The notes below the pieces were generated by a model, which saw only the letters and a program-made list of their open reading frames with translations, made no database searches and was not told the DNA's origin. Source: Caulobacteraceae bacterium (GTDB taxonomy: Bacteria > Pseudomonadota > Alphaproteobacteria > Caulobacterales > Aquidulcibacteraceae). Taken from it: a DNA stretch of 64,000 nt. The stretch lies in contig JADJCG010000016.1 of the NCBI GenBank assembly GCA_016703335.1, forward strand, positions 71,544 to 135,543, read 5' to 3'. The position numbers were made by a program, and so were the translations under genes. Below are positions 1 through 7,994 of this stretch, in pieces (position 1 is the first letter of the stretch; the number at the start of each line of letters is the position of its first letter).

Positions 1-263
1 ATGCCGTAGCCGGCAACGCCGAGATCGTTCTGGACGGCGGCGTTCGGCGCGGCAGCGATATCGTGAAGGCGCTCGCGCTTGGTGCAAACGCCGTCGCGCT
101 GGGACGCGCCTATCTTTACGGGCTTGGCGCCGGCGGCGAACGCGGTGTGCGGCGCGCGCTGGAGATCATGGATAGCGAGTTGCGGCGGACGATGGCGCTG
201 TGCGGGCGTTCGAGACTGAGTGCGCTAACGCGCGACCTCATCTTCAAGCGCACACTGCCCTAG
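1..263 (+). CDS. FMN-dependent alpha-hydroxy acid dehydrogenase, C-terminal part
   Basis: Partial gene that enters the window already open; the reading frame starts at base 3. The visible 86 residues hold the family signature DGGVRRGSDIVKALALGA, which forms the FMN phosphate-binding strand and helix of lactate/glycolate oxidase-type enzymes, followed by ALGRAYLYGL. Enzymes of this family oxidise L-2-hydroxy acids such as L-lactate with FMN. Which substrate is used cannot be told from the tail. The end is a normal TAG stop, and the next gene converges on it with a 6-nt gap. Confidence 0.85.
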   Translation, partial: AVAGNAEIVLDGGVRRGSDIVKALALGANAVALGRAYLYGLGAGGERGVRRALEIMDSELRRTMALCGRSRLSALTRDLIFKRTLP

Positions 264-269
264 TCACCT

Positions 270-1415
270 TTAGCTGGCGAGCTTGTGCTCGTTGGTCTTG
301 CTCTTCACGAAATCGACGCCCTCAACGGTCGTCTCGAAATCGTGGAGCACTTCGATGGCTTCGTCGGCTTCCATCATCGGTGTCGCCGCATCCGGGAAAC
401 GGAAGCGCCAGAACGAGTTGATGTGGCGAATGACGCCCACCGCTTCGCCGATCGGAATGAACATCGACGGCGCTTTCAGCAAGAACGTGCGGAACGCGGA
501 CGGCTGGCCTTCTGCAAGCGCGGCAAAGGCGATGCCGTACTCAAGCAGCGTTTCTTCCACGCGGCCGAGCGCCAATTCCATCTTCGTGAGGATATCGCGA
601 CGGGTTTCAGCAAGGTCACGGCGCTCGTCCGCCGTCGCCTGCGAAATACGCAGGCCCGCGAAGCGGGGCTTGAACTCGCCGAGACCCGGACGGATCTCGT
701 CCATCAGCCACTTGTAATAGAGGAAGCCTTTCCAGGCGAAGACGCCCTCGATGTACTCCTCACCCGACAGCCGGAGCGTCTGACGCAGCGGGTCGAGAGT
801 TTTAGCCGTCTCGTCCGTCATCAGCTTGTCAGCAAGTCGTTGCGACAGGCCGCCGGCGTCCACACCACCCGTGGCGAACGCGAGATTGACGAGTTGGGCG
901 ATCTCTTTGCCGACGAACGCACGCATCCGCCCGATGTCGGCTTCAGCAATATCGAAGTAAGCGCGCGCCGGATCGACGCCCATCACGCGCAAGCGTTCGC
1001 GCAGCAAGAACGGATCGAACGACGGAAGCGCCGCCATCACCTTCAAAAGTTCTGCATCAGCGGTAAGATCAGCGTCATTTGTGTATCCGCCCACGGCGTC
1101 TTTCAGCAGACGCTCGAAGCGGATTTCGTGGACCATGAAGCTGATGCCACCCAGCTCGAGAGCTTCAACAGCGTAAGGAAGGATGACCTTTGTCGCCGTC
1201 GTCGTCGGGCGTGTGAACAGTTCGCGCTCGTGTTGGCGAACGACGTGTTTCAAAATCAACGCGCGATTGAGACGCTGATTTTTGAAGAGCGGCTTGTTCT
1301 TGAAGTCATCCGTGTCGCCGAAGCGCTCGAATGCGAGAGTCAGATTGAGCACGCGCGCGGTGGAGCCGCTCGCGCGGATCAATGACAAGTCGCGACGGCC
1401 GTCTTTCTGGCGCAC
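270..1415 (-). CDS. Conserved hypothetical protein, 381 aa
   Basis: A full-length ORF with a GTG start preceded by a strong GGAGG ribosome binding site 7 nt upstream. I do not recognise the family. The product looks soluble and largely helical, without signal peptide or membrane segment, and has many charged residues. Residues 60-110 carry a hydrophobic patch around LPYAVEALELGG, and the C-terminal part has an acidic stretch (MEADEAIEVLHDFETT). It converges with the dehydrogenase and shares its strand with the following membrane protein, so it could be cotranscribed with it. No function is assigned. Confidence 0.75.
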   Translation of the reverse strand: MRQKDGRRDLSLIRASGSTARVLNLTLAFERFGDTDDFKNKPLFKNQRLNRALILKHVVRQHERELFTRPTTTATKVILPYAVEALELGGISFMVHEIRFERLLKDAVGGYTNDADLTADAELLKVMAALPSFDPFLLRERLRVMGVDPARAYFDIAEADIGRMRAFVGKEIAQLVNLAFATGGVDAGGLSQRLADKLMTDETAKTLDPLRQTLRLSGEEYIEGVFAWKGFLYYKWLMDEIRPGLGEFKPRFAGLRISQATADERRDLAETRRDILTKMELALGRVEETLLEYGIAFAALAEGQPSAFRTFLLKAPSMFIPIGEAVGVIRHINSFWRFRFPDAATPMMEADEAIEVLHDFETTVEGVDFVKSKTNEHKLAS

Positions 1416-1462
1416 GATAGAACCTCCGCTACACCATATGCAGCAGCGGCCTAAACTTTCTA

Positions 1463-2059
1463 TTAACCCGAATTCGAATTTGGCGGAAGCGCGCGGTCAG
1501 GAATCGCATCCGGTGCAACGCCCCGCGGAATCGCTTTGATCACTGCACGCCAAAAGAACGGCAACATCAACAAGATGACGCCGAGTTTGATCGCCGGCGC
1601 GTATGACAAAGAATCCAGCGGCGTCGGAATCGCGACGAGCGCATAAGCCAATGCGCCAAGGGCGAGCAACGCTGCGATCGTCAAGAAGAAGTAAGCCTTT
1701 GGCGTCTCGCCGATCAGCGCACGCCCTTTCGGATGCACCGCTGCCCAGCGCGCGACAGCGGCGCGCACAAATGGCGTGTAGCTCTCGGAGCGCTCTTCGA
1801 ACGCGCGCTCACCGGTGTAGTGCGCGTTGTCGATGACAATCTTGCGCGCGTGCTTCGGCTGCAGCTCGAACACGTAGCGCCAAGGACGCGTGCGCACCGG
1901 ATCATGCAAGAGTCGAACGCTGACAATATCGGACCAGCGATAGCGGCGCTCGCGCCCCGAGCCGCCGCGCGAGACCAGCGCCTCGTCCTCGACGCGCCAC
2001 TCGCGCTCGGTTCTGGAAATGGGCGCGCGGCGCCTCCGGTAAGTGACTGGTTCAGCCAT
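1463..2059 (-). CDS. Membrane protein with N-terminal PH-like region and two TM segments
   Basis: 198 aa if started at the ATG at 2059. The open frame runs further upstream to 2386, but that extension reads through a tRNA gene and must be non-coding. The N-terminal 110 residues are rich in Arg and Trp with short strand-like segments (RYRWSDIVSVRLL, WRYVFELQP), which suggests a bacterial PH-like fold; that is inference. Two hydrophobic segments follow at about residues 123-144 and 156-173, ending in a Pro/Asn-rich tail. Function unknown; likely an inner-membrane protein. Confidence 0.65.
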   Translation of the reverse strand: MAEPVTYRRRRAPISRTEREWRVEDEALVSRGGSGRERRYRWSDIVSVRLLHDPVRTRPWRYVFELQPKHARKIVIDNAHYTGERAFEERSESYTPFVRAAVARWAAVHPKGRALIGETPKAYFFLTIAALLALGALAYALVAIPTPLDSLSYAPAIKLGVILLMLPFFWRAVIKAIPRGVAPDAIPDRALPPNSNSG

Positions 2060-2182
2060 GCGGTCGCTGCTGACATTGCGACGGAAGCGGGCTGCTTGCA
2101 AAGCGGCTTGCTGCGAGAGGCGCAAAATACCGGTATGGTCGCGCGCTACTGGATGAAGTTCCGCCGCGCTTGCGAAGAGCGA

Positions 2183-2260
2183 TGGCGCACCCGGAAGGGA
2201 TTCGAACCCCTGACCCCTGCCTTCGGAGGGCAGTGCTCTATCCAGCTGAGCTACGGGTGC
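2183..2260 (-). tRNA. tRNA-Arg, anticodon CCG, CCA encoded
   Basis: Read on the minus strand the segment folds as a tRNA: acceptor strand GCACCCG pairs with CGGGTGC, D-arm GCTC/GAGC, anticodon arm CTGCC-CTCCGAA-GGCAG with anticodon CCG (decodes CGG, Arg), T-loop TTCGAAT, discriminator G and an encoded CCA. By my count the 3' half has one base more than the canonical layout: a single C between the T-stem and the acceptor strand. This may be a sequence error, since neighbouring genes also carry single-base insertions. Confidence 0.95.
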
Positions 2261-2327
2261 GTTCTTGCGCGAGGTGCTACCCCGAGCGGGCGACACCTCT
2301 AGCGGAGCTTTTCGTGGAACGCGAGCC

Positions 2328-2852
2328 CTACTGCGCCGGCGGCCGCGTGACCCGGCCCTGCAGGTTGGCCTGCACTTCCCGGGCATTGAACGCGTTCGCG
2401 TCGTTCGCGGGCTTGACGCCGTTGAACATGGCGATCTCGGCGATCGCCTCGTAGCGCGTCACTTCCCGGTAGGACGGTTCATCGAAGAACGGGTCGTAAA
2501 AGCGCGACCAGCCCCGGTATGGGCGATAGCCGTAGTACGAGAAGCCGTACCGGCTGCGGCCGAAGGCATCGCCCTGCAGACGCGAGTGCTCTTCGGTGTC
2601 GCGGTTGGAGACGACGAAATAGTCCTTGCCGTTCTGCAGGGTCACCTCAGCGGCACGGTAGAGCAGATAGGTCTCGACTGTCTCACGATCCGTCAGGCTG
2701 TTGCCGCGGAAGGTAATCCGGACCCGATTGTCCTCAATGTTCTGTTCTTGGAACCCGTAGCGCGCAGTGTCAGACGGCTGATATGGCGTGGGGCCAGCGG
2801 TCGCACAGGCGGCCAGCAGCCCGGCAAAAGCGGCAAGCGCAAGCATTCGCAT
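2328..2852 (-). CDS. Lipoprotein of the CC0125/CC1285 type
   Basis: 174 aa starting at the ATG at 2852, which has GGAGAG 7 nt upstream; an upstream TTG at 2867 has no proper spacing. A short signal peptide ends in the lipobox LLAAC, so the mature protein would be lipid-anchored. The body contains GNSLTDRETVETYLLYRAAE, typical of the small Caulobacterales lipoprotein family known from the Caulobacter loci CC0125/CC1285, followed by a Tyr/Phe-rich stretch and a conserved YEAIAEI segment. Members have no established biochemical role. The gene lies upstream of tRNA-Arg on the same strand. Confidence 0.85.
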   Translation of the reverse strand: MRMLALAAFAGLLAACATAGPTPYQPSDTARYGFQEQNIEDNRVRITFRGNSLTDRETVETYLLYRAAEVTLQNGKDYFVVSNRDTEEHSRLQGDAFGRSRYGFSYYGYRPYRGWSRFYDPFFDEPSYREVTRYEAIAEIAMFNGVKPANDANAFNAREVQANLQGRVTRPPAQ

Positions 2853-2917
2853 GCGACGTCTCTCCAATCTCGATCCCTCAGCGCACTATGTAGCGCGCCC
2901 GGAGCGAACGCCCAATC

Positions 2918-3190
2918 TCAATCTAGTGATGAAGAATGGTCGCGACATTGCGAACCTTCGCCGGCGCCAGCTGTTCGCCGCTGGCGAGGTTGAACGGAAT
3001 GGATAACCGCCTGAATTTCGGCGCGCCAAAAATCGAGAAATTTGTGGATGCGCGGGTAGGACGGCGCGAGATCGAGGGTTTGCCAGATGAAGCTCTGCAA
3101 GAGCGTCGGATGATCCGGCATGTAGTAGAGCACTTCGGCCGTCGCCAAGCGCCAGCCTCTTAACCGTAAAGCGAACTCGTCCGTCTCCAT
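2918..3190 (-). CDS. usg: Usg family protein
   Basis: 90 aa. The ATG at 3190 has a perfect GGAGG four nt upstream, which decides the start over a longer frame. The core LRGWRLATAEVLYYMPDHP, then LLQSFIWQTLDLAP and HKFLDFWRAEIQAVIHSV, match the conserved Usg protein seen near trp genes in alphaproteobacteria. Its biochemical function is unknown. Here no trp gene is nearby, so the usual context is lost. The C-terminus (about 25 residues after HSVQ) looks less conserved. Confidence 0.85.
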   Translation of the reverse strand: METDEFALRLRGWRLATAEVLYYMPDHPTLLQSFIWQTLDLAPSYPRIHKFLDFWRAEIQAVIHSVQPRQRRTAGAGEGSQCRDHSSSLD

Positions 3191-3321
3191 GCGGCCTCCG
3201 AAAGCCACTCGCAGCGCAAGCGCGCCGCGGGTCTGCTTGATCGAGGCTGAAGTGATGCGGTTCCACGGTCAACGAAGCACAACCGTCAGCACTGAGATTA
3301 GCAATGCACGCCTTCGGCTGC

Positions 3322-3576
3322 TTAACGGCGCTCGTTATCAAGCGTCTTCGCCTTCACCATACGCTGCGAAGCGAAGTGGCACGCGAGATAGCCAAGCATG
3401 ATCGGCGGCGCGCCAATCGCAGCGGGCACGAACGGCGAGTTCTCGCCGGAGCCAAGCGCGATCGAAGTCATGATCAAGGTTAGCGGAAAGCCAACGCCAA
3501 GCAGGAAGAAGCCGGCGATCGTGAGTAGCCTCGCCTCAGCGCGGAGCGCAGCTGGATTGGGACGATGTGCGGTCAT
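3322..3576 (-). CDS. Small two-TM membrane protein, 84 aa
   Basis: The open frame extends to 3828 but overlaps the divergent hemolysin III start, so the ATG at 3576 is preferred. The protein has a short basic N-terminus, a hydrophobic hairpin at about residues 16-42 (AGFFLLGVGFPLTLIMTSIA) and a second at about 50-68, and a basic C-terminal tail. No family recognised. It is probably an inner-membrane protein of unknown function. Confidence 0.6.
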   Translation of the reverse strand: MTAHRPNPAALRAEARLLTIAGFFLLGVGFPLTLIMTSIALGSGENSPFVPAAIGAPPIMLGYLACHFASQRMVKAKTLDNERR

Positions 3577-3770
3577 GCCGAACGCGGTGCGAAAATCGCG
3601 CCACTCGGGAAACACGTGGTGAGCGCATGGTTGACGTTGCGCGCGCGCAGCAGGCTCAACCGCTTGTGTTGCCGGAAAAACGCGCTTTCCATCATCTGAC
3701 GTTAAGGCGGAGGAACTATAACTACATGTGAGGCGTCCCTCACGCAGAACGCAAAAGAAGACGCGCTGGT

Positions 3771-4451
3771 ATGGCTTTTTCGGATCTACTGACCGCTGAC
3801 GAGCAAGAACTCGCAGAGCACTATCCAAACCGGGCCGAGCATGCGGCCGACGGGATCGTGCACGCGGTCGGCATTCTTGCAGCGCTCGTTGGCGGCGGTC
3901 TTCTGGTAGCAGTTTCCTTGGTTAATCGCGGCGTGCCGATGGCGACCGCTGGCGCGATCTACGCGATGTGCCTGATGGCGATGCTCGCCGCCTCGGCCGT
4001 CTACAACCTCACCCGCCCCAACCGATATCGCCGCGTCTTGCGTCGCATCGATGAAGCCGCGATCTTCTTGATGATCGCCGGATCTTACACGCCGTTCACA
4101 ATCAAGCTGCTCCCGCCCGACTTCGCTGTCGCAGTGACGGTTGCGATTTGGATCGCCGCGCTCGCCGGCGCTGCAGGCAAAGTTTTCTACCAGAACCTCT
4201 CTGACCGGGCGTGGTGCTTCATCTATCTCGCGTTCGGTTGGCTCGCCGTGTTGGTGCTTGGCCCGGTTGTACCGTCGCTGCCGCCGCTGGCGATCGCGAT
4301 GCTGGTTGTGGCTGGCGTCACATACTCAGGCGGCGTGTTGCTTTACCTCAACCACGCGATCCCGTTCCGCCGCGCGCTTTGGCACGCGTGCGTGATTGTC
4401 GGCGCTGCTGGCCACTACGGCGCGGTGATGATAGGCTTGGTTCTGAGCTAA
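3771..4451 (+). CDS. trhA: Hemolysin III / PAQR family membrane protein
   Basis: 226 aa, seven predicted hydrophobic segments. Family motifs are visible in order: an N-terminal HAADGIVHAVG, the ASAVYNL segment, RRIDEAAIFLMIAGSYTPF, and a C-terminal LWHACVIVGAAGHYG. The conserved His and Asp residues in these motifs match the metal-site residues of the PAQR/hemolysin III superfamily. Bacterial members are linked to membrane lipid homeostasis rather than proven haemolysis. The gene is alone on the plus strand and converges on a degraded hydrolase remnant that shares its last bases. Confidence 0.9.
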   Translation: MAFSDLLTADEQELAEHYPNRAEHAADGIVHAVGILAALVGGGLLVAVSLVNRGVPMATAGAIYAMCLMAMLAASAVYNLTRPNRYRRVLRRIDEAAIFLMIAGSYTPFTIKLLPPDFAVAVTVAIWIAALAGAAGKVFYQNLSDRAWCFIYLAFGWLAVLVLGPVVPSLPPLAIAMLVVAGVTYSGGVLLYLNHAIPFRRALWHACVIVGAAGHYGAVMIGLVLS

Positions 4452-4650
4452 CCGAACCGCTGCGCTAGCGCTTCAAGCGCAGCAGCATGGATCACATCGG
4501 TCACAAGATTGCTCGCGATTGGGTGTGAGCCGAACTTCGCCATAACCAAATTGAGCTCCGGGCAGATCAGCAGCCGCTGACCACGCACACCCAGCATCCA
4601 GATTGATCCGAAGCGATCATGGGTGCACCACCTGCTGCTCCCGTTGCCGT
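4448..4650 (-). pseudogene. C-terminal relic of a serine hydrolase (beta-lactamase family)
   Basis: Translating the minus strand gives an open stretch reading RRNGNGSSRWCTHDRFGS, IWMLGVRGQRLLICPELN, LVMAKFGSHPIASNL and VTDVIHAAALEALAQRFG, followed by a TAG stop. The order (G-x-G, a G(V/H)RGQ-like turn, then a strand with P-E-L-N-L-V-x-x-K) is what the last 60 residues of beta-lactamase-fold serine hydrolases look like. No upstream catalytic part (SxxK, YxN) remains before 4807, so this is a remnant. The gap 4452-4807 holds nothing else I can support. Family assignment is by motif memory and is moderate. Confidence 0.45.
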
Positions 4651-4807
4651 TGCGCCTGCAAGAAGCGCTCAGCGCGTGATCTTGTCGGCCTTCCCGTTCC
4701 CTTCTCGCGAGACTAGCAGCGCAAACAGCAATTCCAACTTGCCGGGACGGAACCCCTCCGCAGACGCCTTGTTCTAGCTAAACCCAATCGAACCAGGAGC
4801 GAACACG

Positions 4808-5173
4808 ATGCCCACCACAACAGGACACACGACCGCAATCCGCGCAAAGAAAGTCATCGGCACCGCCGTCAAAGATACGACTGGCGAGAAGATCGGCGCC
4901 GTCGAAGATCTGGTGCTCGACAAGCAGAACAACTCGATCCTGTTCGCCGTGATCGGCTTCGGCGGCGTGCTGAAGATGGGTGAGAAGTTTCACCCGCTGC
5001 CATGGGCGTCTCTGAATTATGACGAAGAAGAAGACTCCTATGTGGTGCCGTACACGAAGGACGAACTGAAGGCCGCGCCGTCCGACACGATCGACGAGCT
5101 GACGAAGGACGACGGTCTCGCCTATCGTGACCAAGCGTTCGCCTTCTACAAAGTCGATCAGTACTGGACGTAG
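4808..5173 (+). CDS. PRC-barrel domain protein
   Basis: 121 aa, soluble. The segment from residue 13, KKVIGTAVKDTTGEKIG through VEDLVLDKQNNSILFAVIGFGG, is a textbook PRC-barrel: a beta-barrel that in RimM binds ribosomal protein and in other proteins acts as an adaptor. The C-terminal part is acidic (YDEEEDSY, TKDDGLAYRDQ). Stand-alone PRC-barrel proteins of this size are common in alphaproteobacteria and have no assigned reaction. It is followed 20 nt downstream by a strong rho-independent terminator, so it is the last gene of its transcript and possibly monocistronic. Confidence 0.88.
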   Translation: MPTTTGHTTAIRAKKVIGTAVKDTTGEKIGAVEDLVLDKQNNSILFAVIGFGGVLKMGEKFHPLPWASLNYDEEEDSYVVPYTKDELKAAPSDTIDELTKDDGLAYRDQAFAFYKVDQYWT

Positions 5174-5193
5174 GCTCAGCAAGACTTACCAAC

Positions 5194-5223
5194 AAACGCG
5201 CCCGTCACAAGCGGGCGCGTTTT
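5194..5223 (+). terminator. Rho-independent terminator of the PRC-barrel gene
   Basis: A perfect 11-bp stem, AAACGCGCCCG paired with CGGGCGCGTTT, with a 7-nt loop TCACAAG and a run of T at the 3' side. It lies 20 nt after the stop of the PRC-barrel gene. Confidence 0.9.
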
Positions 5224-5268
5224 GCTTGCGCGCTCGGCGATGCTAAACGCGTTGCCGGGAGAGTGACG

Positions 5269-5451
5269 ATGGGCGGATGGCGAGATACGGACGGCCGGAC
5301 GTCGGCCGAACGCAAGCAAGTAAAGAGCGAGCAAGATCTCGCGCGCTTTGCCGCCGACGCGCGCCATCGCCCGCTGGGTTTGTTGAAGGGTTTCGTGGGC
5401 CTAGCGCTCGTCTTGATCTTGGTCTTCGCGCTTATTGGGGCACTGCGATAA
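5269..5451 (+). CDS. Small single-TM membrane protein, 60 aa
   Basis: Start at ATG 5269, with GGGAGA six nt upstream; a GTG at 5263 is too close to that site. The first 35 residues are hydrophilic and charged (TDGRTSAERKQVKSEQDLARF), followed by a basic patch and one hydrophobic segment LVLILVFALIGAL at the C-terminus. The topology suggests a tail-anchored inner-membrane protein with a cytoplasmic head. No known family recognised. Confidence 0.6.
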   Translation: MGGWRDTDGRTSAERKQVKSEQDLARFAADARHRPLGLLKGFVGLALVLILVFALIGALR

Positions 5452-5476
5452 GGCGATTTCGCGAGCACGATTAATT

Positions 5477-5495
5477 CCTGACATTGGGTGTCAGG
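5477..5495. promoter_or_regulatory. Inverted repeat CCTGACA-N5-TGTCAGG, candidate operator
   Basis: A perfect 7-bp dyad (CCTGACA / TGTCAGG) separated by TTGGG lies 40 nt before the start of the lipocalin-like gene at 5535. Size, symmetry and position fit a dimeric repressor or activator site. No regulator gene is adjacent, so the cognate protein is not identified. Confidence 0.5.
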
Positions 5496-5534
5496 TAGTC
5501 TCCCATAAGACGCGGCCTCGATTTGGAGGCTCGC

Positions 5535-6119
5535 ATGACCAACACACCGCTCACCCGCCGCGACGCGATCTACACCGCGCTCGCCGTAGGCATGGTTGCC
5601 GCCTCCGCCCACGCACAAACCGGAGAACAGCAAAACATGACCGCCGACTTAGAAGCACATCGTCACGATTGGGATTGGCTGATTGGCAGCTGGAACGTCC
5701 GCCACCATCGGCTGAAAGAGCGTCTCGCCAGCTCGAATGAGTGGGTTGAGTTCGATGGGACATGCACGATGGTCCCGACACTCAACGGCTTCGGCAACAT
5801 GGACGACAATTGGCTCGACATCCCTACCGGAGCCTATCGCGCCATGGGCATCCGCGCCTTCAATCCTGAAACGCGTCTATGGTCGATCTGGTGGTTTGAC
5901 GAGCGCGTGCAGACGATCGATCCGCCCGTGCGCGGAGGTTTCACAAACGGCGTCGGGCGCTTCGAAGGTGACGACGTGTTCAACGGCCGGCCAATCCGCG
6001 TGTATTTTCAATGGTCCGAGATAACCGCAACCTCTGCGCGTTGGGAGCAAGCGTTCTCGACTGATGGCGGCGCAACGTGGGAAGTGAATTGGTGGATGCA
6101 ATTCACGCGCGCGGCGTGA
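5535..6119 (+). CDS. Exported lipocalin-like protein (DUF1579-like)
   Basis: 194 aa. The ATG at 5535 has GGAGG 5 nt upstream. The N-terminus (TRRDAIYTALAVGMVAASAHA) has a twin Arg followed by a hydrophobic core and an Ala-x-Ala site, so export (possibly Tat) is likely. The mature part has DWLIGSWNVRHHRL, then alternating strands with many Trp residues, ending WEVNWWMQF. This is the pattern of small lipocalin-like proteins of the DUF1579 kind, which bind unknown ligands. Expression may be controlled by the dyad at 5477-5495. Confidence 0.7.
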   Translation: MTNTPLTRRDAIYTALAVGMVAASAHAQTGEQQNMTADLEAHRHDWDWLIGSWNVRHHRLKERLASSNEWVEFDGTCTMVPTLNGFGNMDDNWLDIPTGAYRAMGIRAFNPETRLWSIWWFDERVQTIDPPVRGGFTNGVGRFEGDDVFNGRPIRVYFQWSEITATSARWEQAFSTDGGATWEVNWWMQFTRAA

Positions 6120-6191
6120 TTATCCGCACACTGGCCCATACTTGCGAGCCTCCCCTCAAGGACATAGCCTCGGCCTTGAGGTGAGGTCGGC

Positions 6192-7691
6192 ATGCGCAGC
6201 ATCTTTGTTTTAGTCGCGGCTCTGTGCGGATGGCCGACGCTTAGCGTCGAGGCGCACGCGCAACGCTGGGTCTCTGTGGAAACGCCAGGCGTCACGGTTT
6301 TCGCCGACGGATCAGAGCGACGCGCAGCCGGGGCCTCCAACAATCTTGAAGAGTTTGATTCCCTGCTGCGCCGCATGACAGGTGCACCTGCCGAACGTTC
6401 GCCGACAAAGCTGCAAGTCTATCTATTTAGCTCCGGCCAATTCGAAGAAGCGTTCTCGCACCTCGGCGACAACATCGCCGGTGTCTATGTCGCGCGCACT
6501 GAACGGATCGCGGCGTACTCGATCTTCAGCCCCAATAGCGGGCTGGGCTCGCAGGACACGCTCTTCCACGAATATGCCCACCACTTCATGTATCAGTATT
6601 TCAACAACGCCTATCCGGCCTGGTACATCGAAGGCTTTGCGGAAGTTGTTTCCACGGCGGCGCTCGGTACCGATCGCATCGTCATCGGCCGCGCTAATGA
6701 AGGACGCGTGCGTGACCTTCGAGCTGGCTCATGGATACCGATGGACCAGCTGCTGACGGCATCGCCGCTGCAAATCGATGGCCGCGATCGTTCCATGTTC
6801 TATGCGCAAAGCTGGCTCTTCGCGCACTACCTCCTGCTCACGCCTGCCGCCAACAGACAGTTCCTGGCGTACGTGCGCGCAATGCGAAGCGGACGCCCGC
6901 CGCTTGAAGCTTTCCAAGAAGGCTTCGGCGTCACGCCCGATCAGATGCAGAGCACGTTGCGCCTCTATCTGCGCGGAAATCCCAACGCCATCGCGCTCGG
7001 CCGGCCGGCGCATGCTGCAACACCGCGAATGGATGTCGCCACACTGCCAGCCAGCGCCGATCGACTCATGCCGATCTCGGCGCGCTTGATCAGCGGCGTG
7101 ATCAGCGATGACGACAAGGCGAGCGTCTTAGCCCGCATCCGCCAACTCGCTGGCGCGGCGCCCTATGATGATTTTGCGCTGTTCACTGTTGCCCGTGCCG
7201 AAATCCGCTTGGGCTCGACGGAAACGGCGCGCACGCTGCTGGAGCCATATCTCACCACCCACCCGGACAGCCGCGATGGCCTTTACTTGATGGGTCTCGC
7301 CTATCTCCGCGAAGCTGACGACGCCGACGGCGACGCGCGCAGCACGTTGCTAGGCCAGGCCCGGCGCTATCTCGGGCGTGGCTATCGATTGGATGGCAAT
7401 CACGTGCCGACGCTGGTGCGCTACGCCGAGACGTATTCCGGTGAGTCGATGAGCGACACGACCTACGAGAACTACGTCAACATCCTGCTGCTCTCGCGCC
7501 AGCTCGCGCCGCAAGTTGATGAGATCAGCCTCAACGCCGCCAACGTGTTGCTGCGTACGCACCGGCCACGTGAGGCGATCCCGATCCTGCGCGCGCTCGC
7601 ATACGATCCGCACGCGGGCGGTGGTGCGGAAGTTGCGCAGCGTCTGTTGGCGGAGGCTGAAGCAGAGGTCGCGGCAGCGCCGTCGAACTAG
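6192..7691 (+). CDS. Secreted gluzincin-like metalloprotease with TPR-like C-terminus
   Basis: 499 aa with a signal peptide (residues 1-23, cleavage after AHA). Residues 126-130 read HEYAH, and a downstream EGFAE places a third ligand Glu at 151: the HExxH...E arrangement of gluzincin peptidases (MA clan), as in DUF1570-type proteins. The segment from about residue 300 to the end has repeated helical pairs with Ala/Leu/Tyr spacing (ARAEIRLGSTETARTLLEPY; LYLMGLAYLREADD), typical of tetratricopeptide repeats. It probably acts in the periplasm on an unknown protein substrate. No accessory gene is adjacent. Confidence 0.8.
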   Translation: MRSIFVLVAALCGWPTLSVEAHAQRWVSVETPGVTVFADGSERRAAGASNNLEEFDSLLRRMTGAPAERSPTKLQVYLFSSGQFEEAFSHLGDNIAGVYVARTERIAAYSIFSPNSGLGSQDTLFHEYAHHFMYQYFNNAYPAWYIEGFAEVVSTAALGTDRIVIGRANEGRVRDLRAGSWIPMDQLLTASPLQIDGRDRSMFYAQSWLFAHYLLLTPAANRQFLAYVRAMRSGRPPLEAFQEGFGVTPDQMQSTLRLYLRGNPNAIALGRPAHAATPRMDVATLPASADRLMPISARLISGVISDDDKASVLARIRQLAGAAPYDDFALFTVARAEIRLGSTETARTLLEPYLTTHPDSRDGLYLMGLAYLREADDADGDARSTLLGQARRYLGRGYRLDGNHVPTLVRYAETYSGESMSDTTYENYVNILLLSRQLAPQVDEISLNAANVLLRTHRPREAIPILRALAYDPHAGGGAEVAQRLLAEAEAEVAAAPSN

Positions 7692-7700
7692 TCGTCGGCC

Positions 7701-7994
7701 CTATCTTTTGCCGGGTGGTGGTTTGGCTAGATCGTCAAGCCAGGCGGCGCGCTTCGGCGGCGGCTCCGGCGGGAGCATGGTCTCGCGGAACTCACGCGGC
7801 GACATAAAGATGCCCGCTGCGCACGCGCCGCCGGCAAGAATAAAGAAAATTGGCCAGGCGATGCCGCGCGTTGTGAACTGCGCAACACCCGTCTCCGGGT
7901 CATAAAAGATGACATAGGCCGTCAACACCGCGAGGCCGCCGAAGACCAGCATGCCAATGATGCATGCGGCGATCCATGCCCCCCGGCTGACCAT
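7701..7994 (-). CDS. Small two-TM protein coupled to argG
   Basis: 97 aa. Its ATG overlaps the argG stop as TAATG, which suggests translational coupling. Hydrophobic segments lie at about residues 7-28 and 44-64, followed by a Pro-rich cytoplasmic tail (PPEPPPKRAAWLDDLAKPPPGKR). No known family. The coupling is a matter of position and does not by itself imply a role in arginine synthesis. Confidence 0.7.
   Translation of the reverse strand: MVSRGAWIAACIIGMLVFGGLAVLTAYVIFYDPETGVAQFTTRGIAWPIFFILAGGACAAGIFMSPREFRETMLPPEPPPKRAAWLDDLAKPPPGKR

Noticed and set aside
2060..2386. Extension of the 1463-2059 gene up to 2386
   Set aside because: It reads through the tRNA-Arg gene on the same strand, and the codons do not resemble the remainder of the protein.
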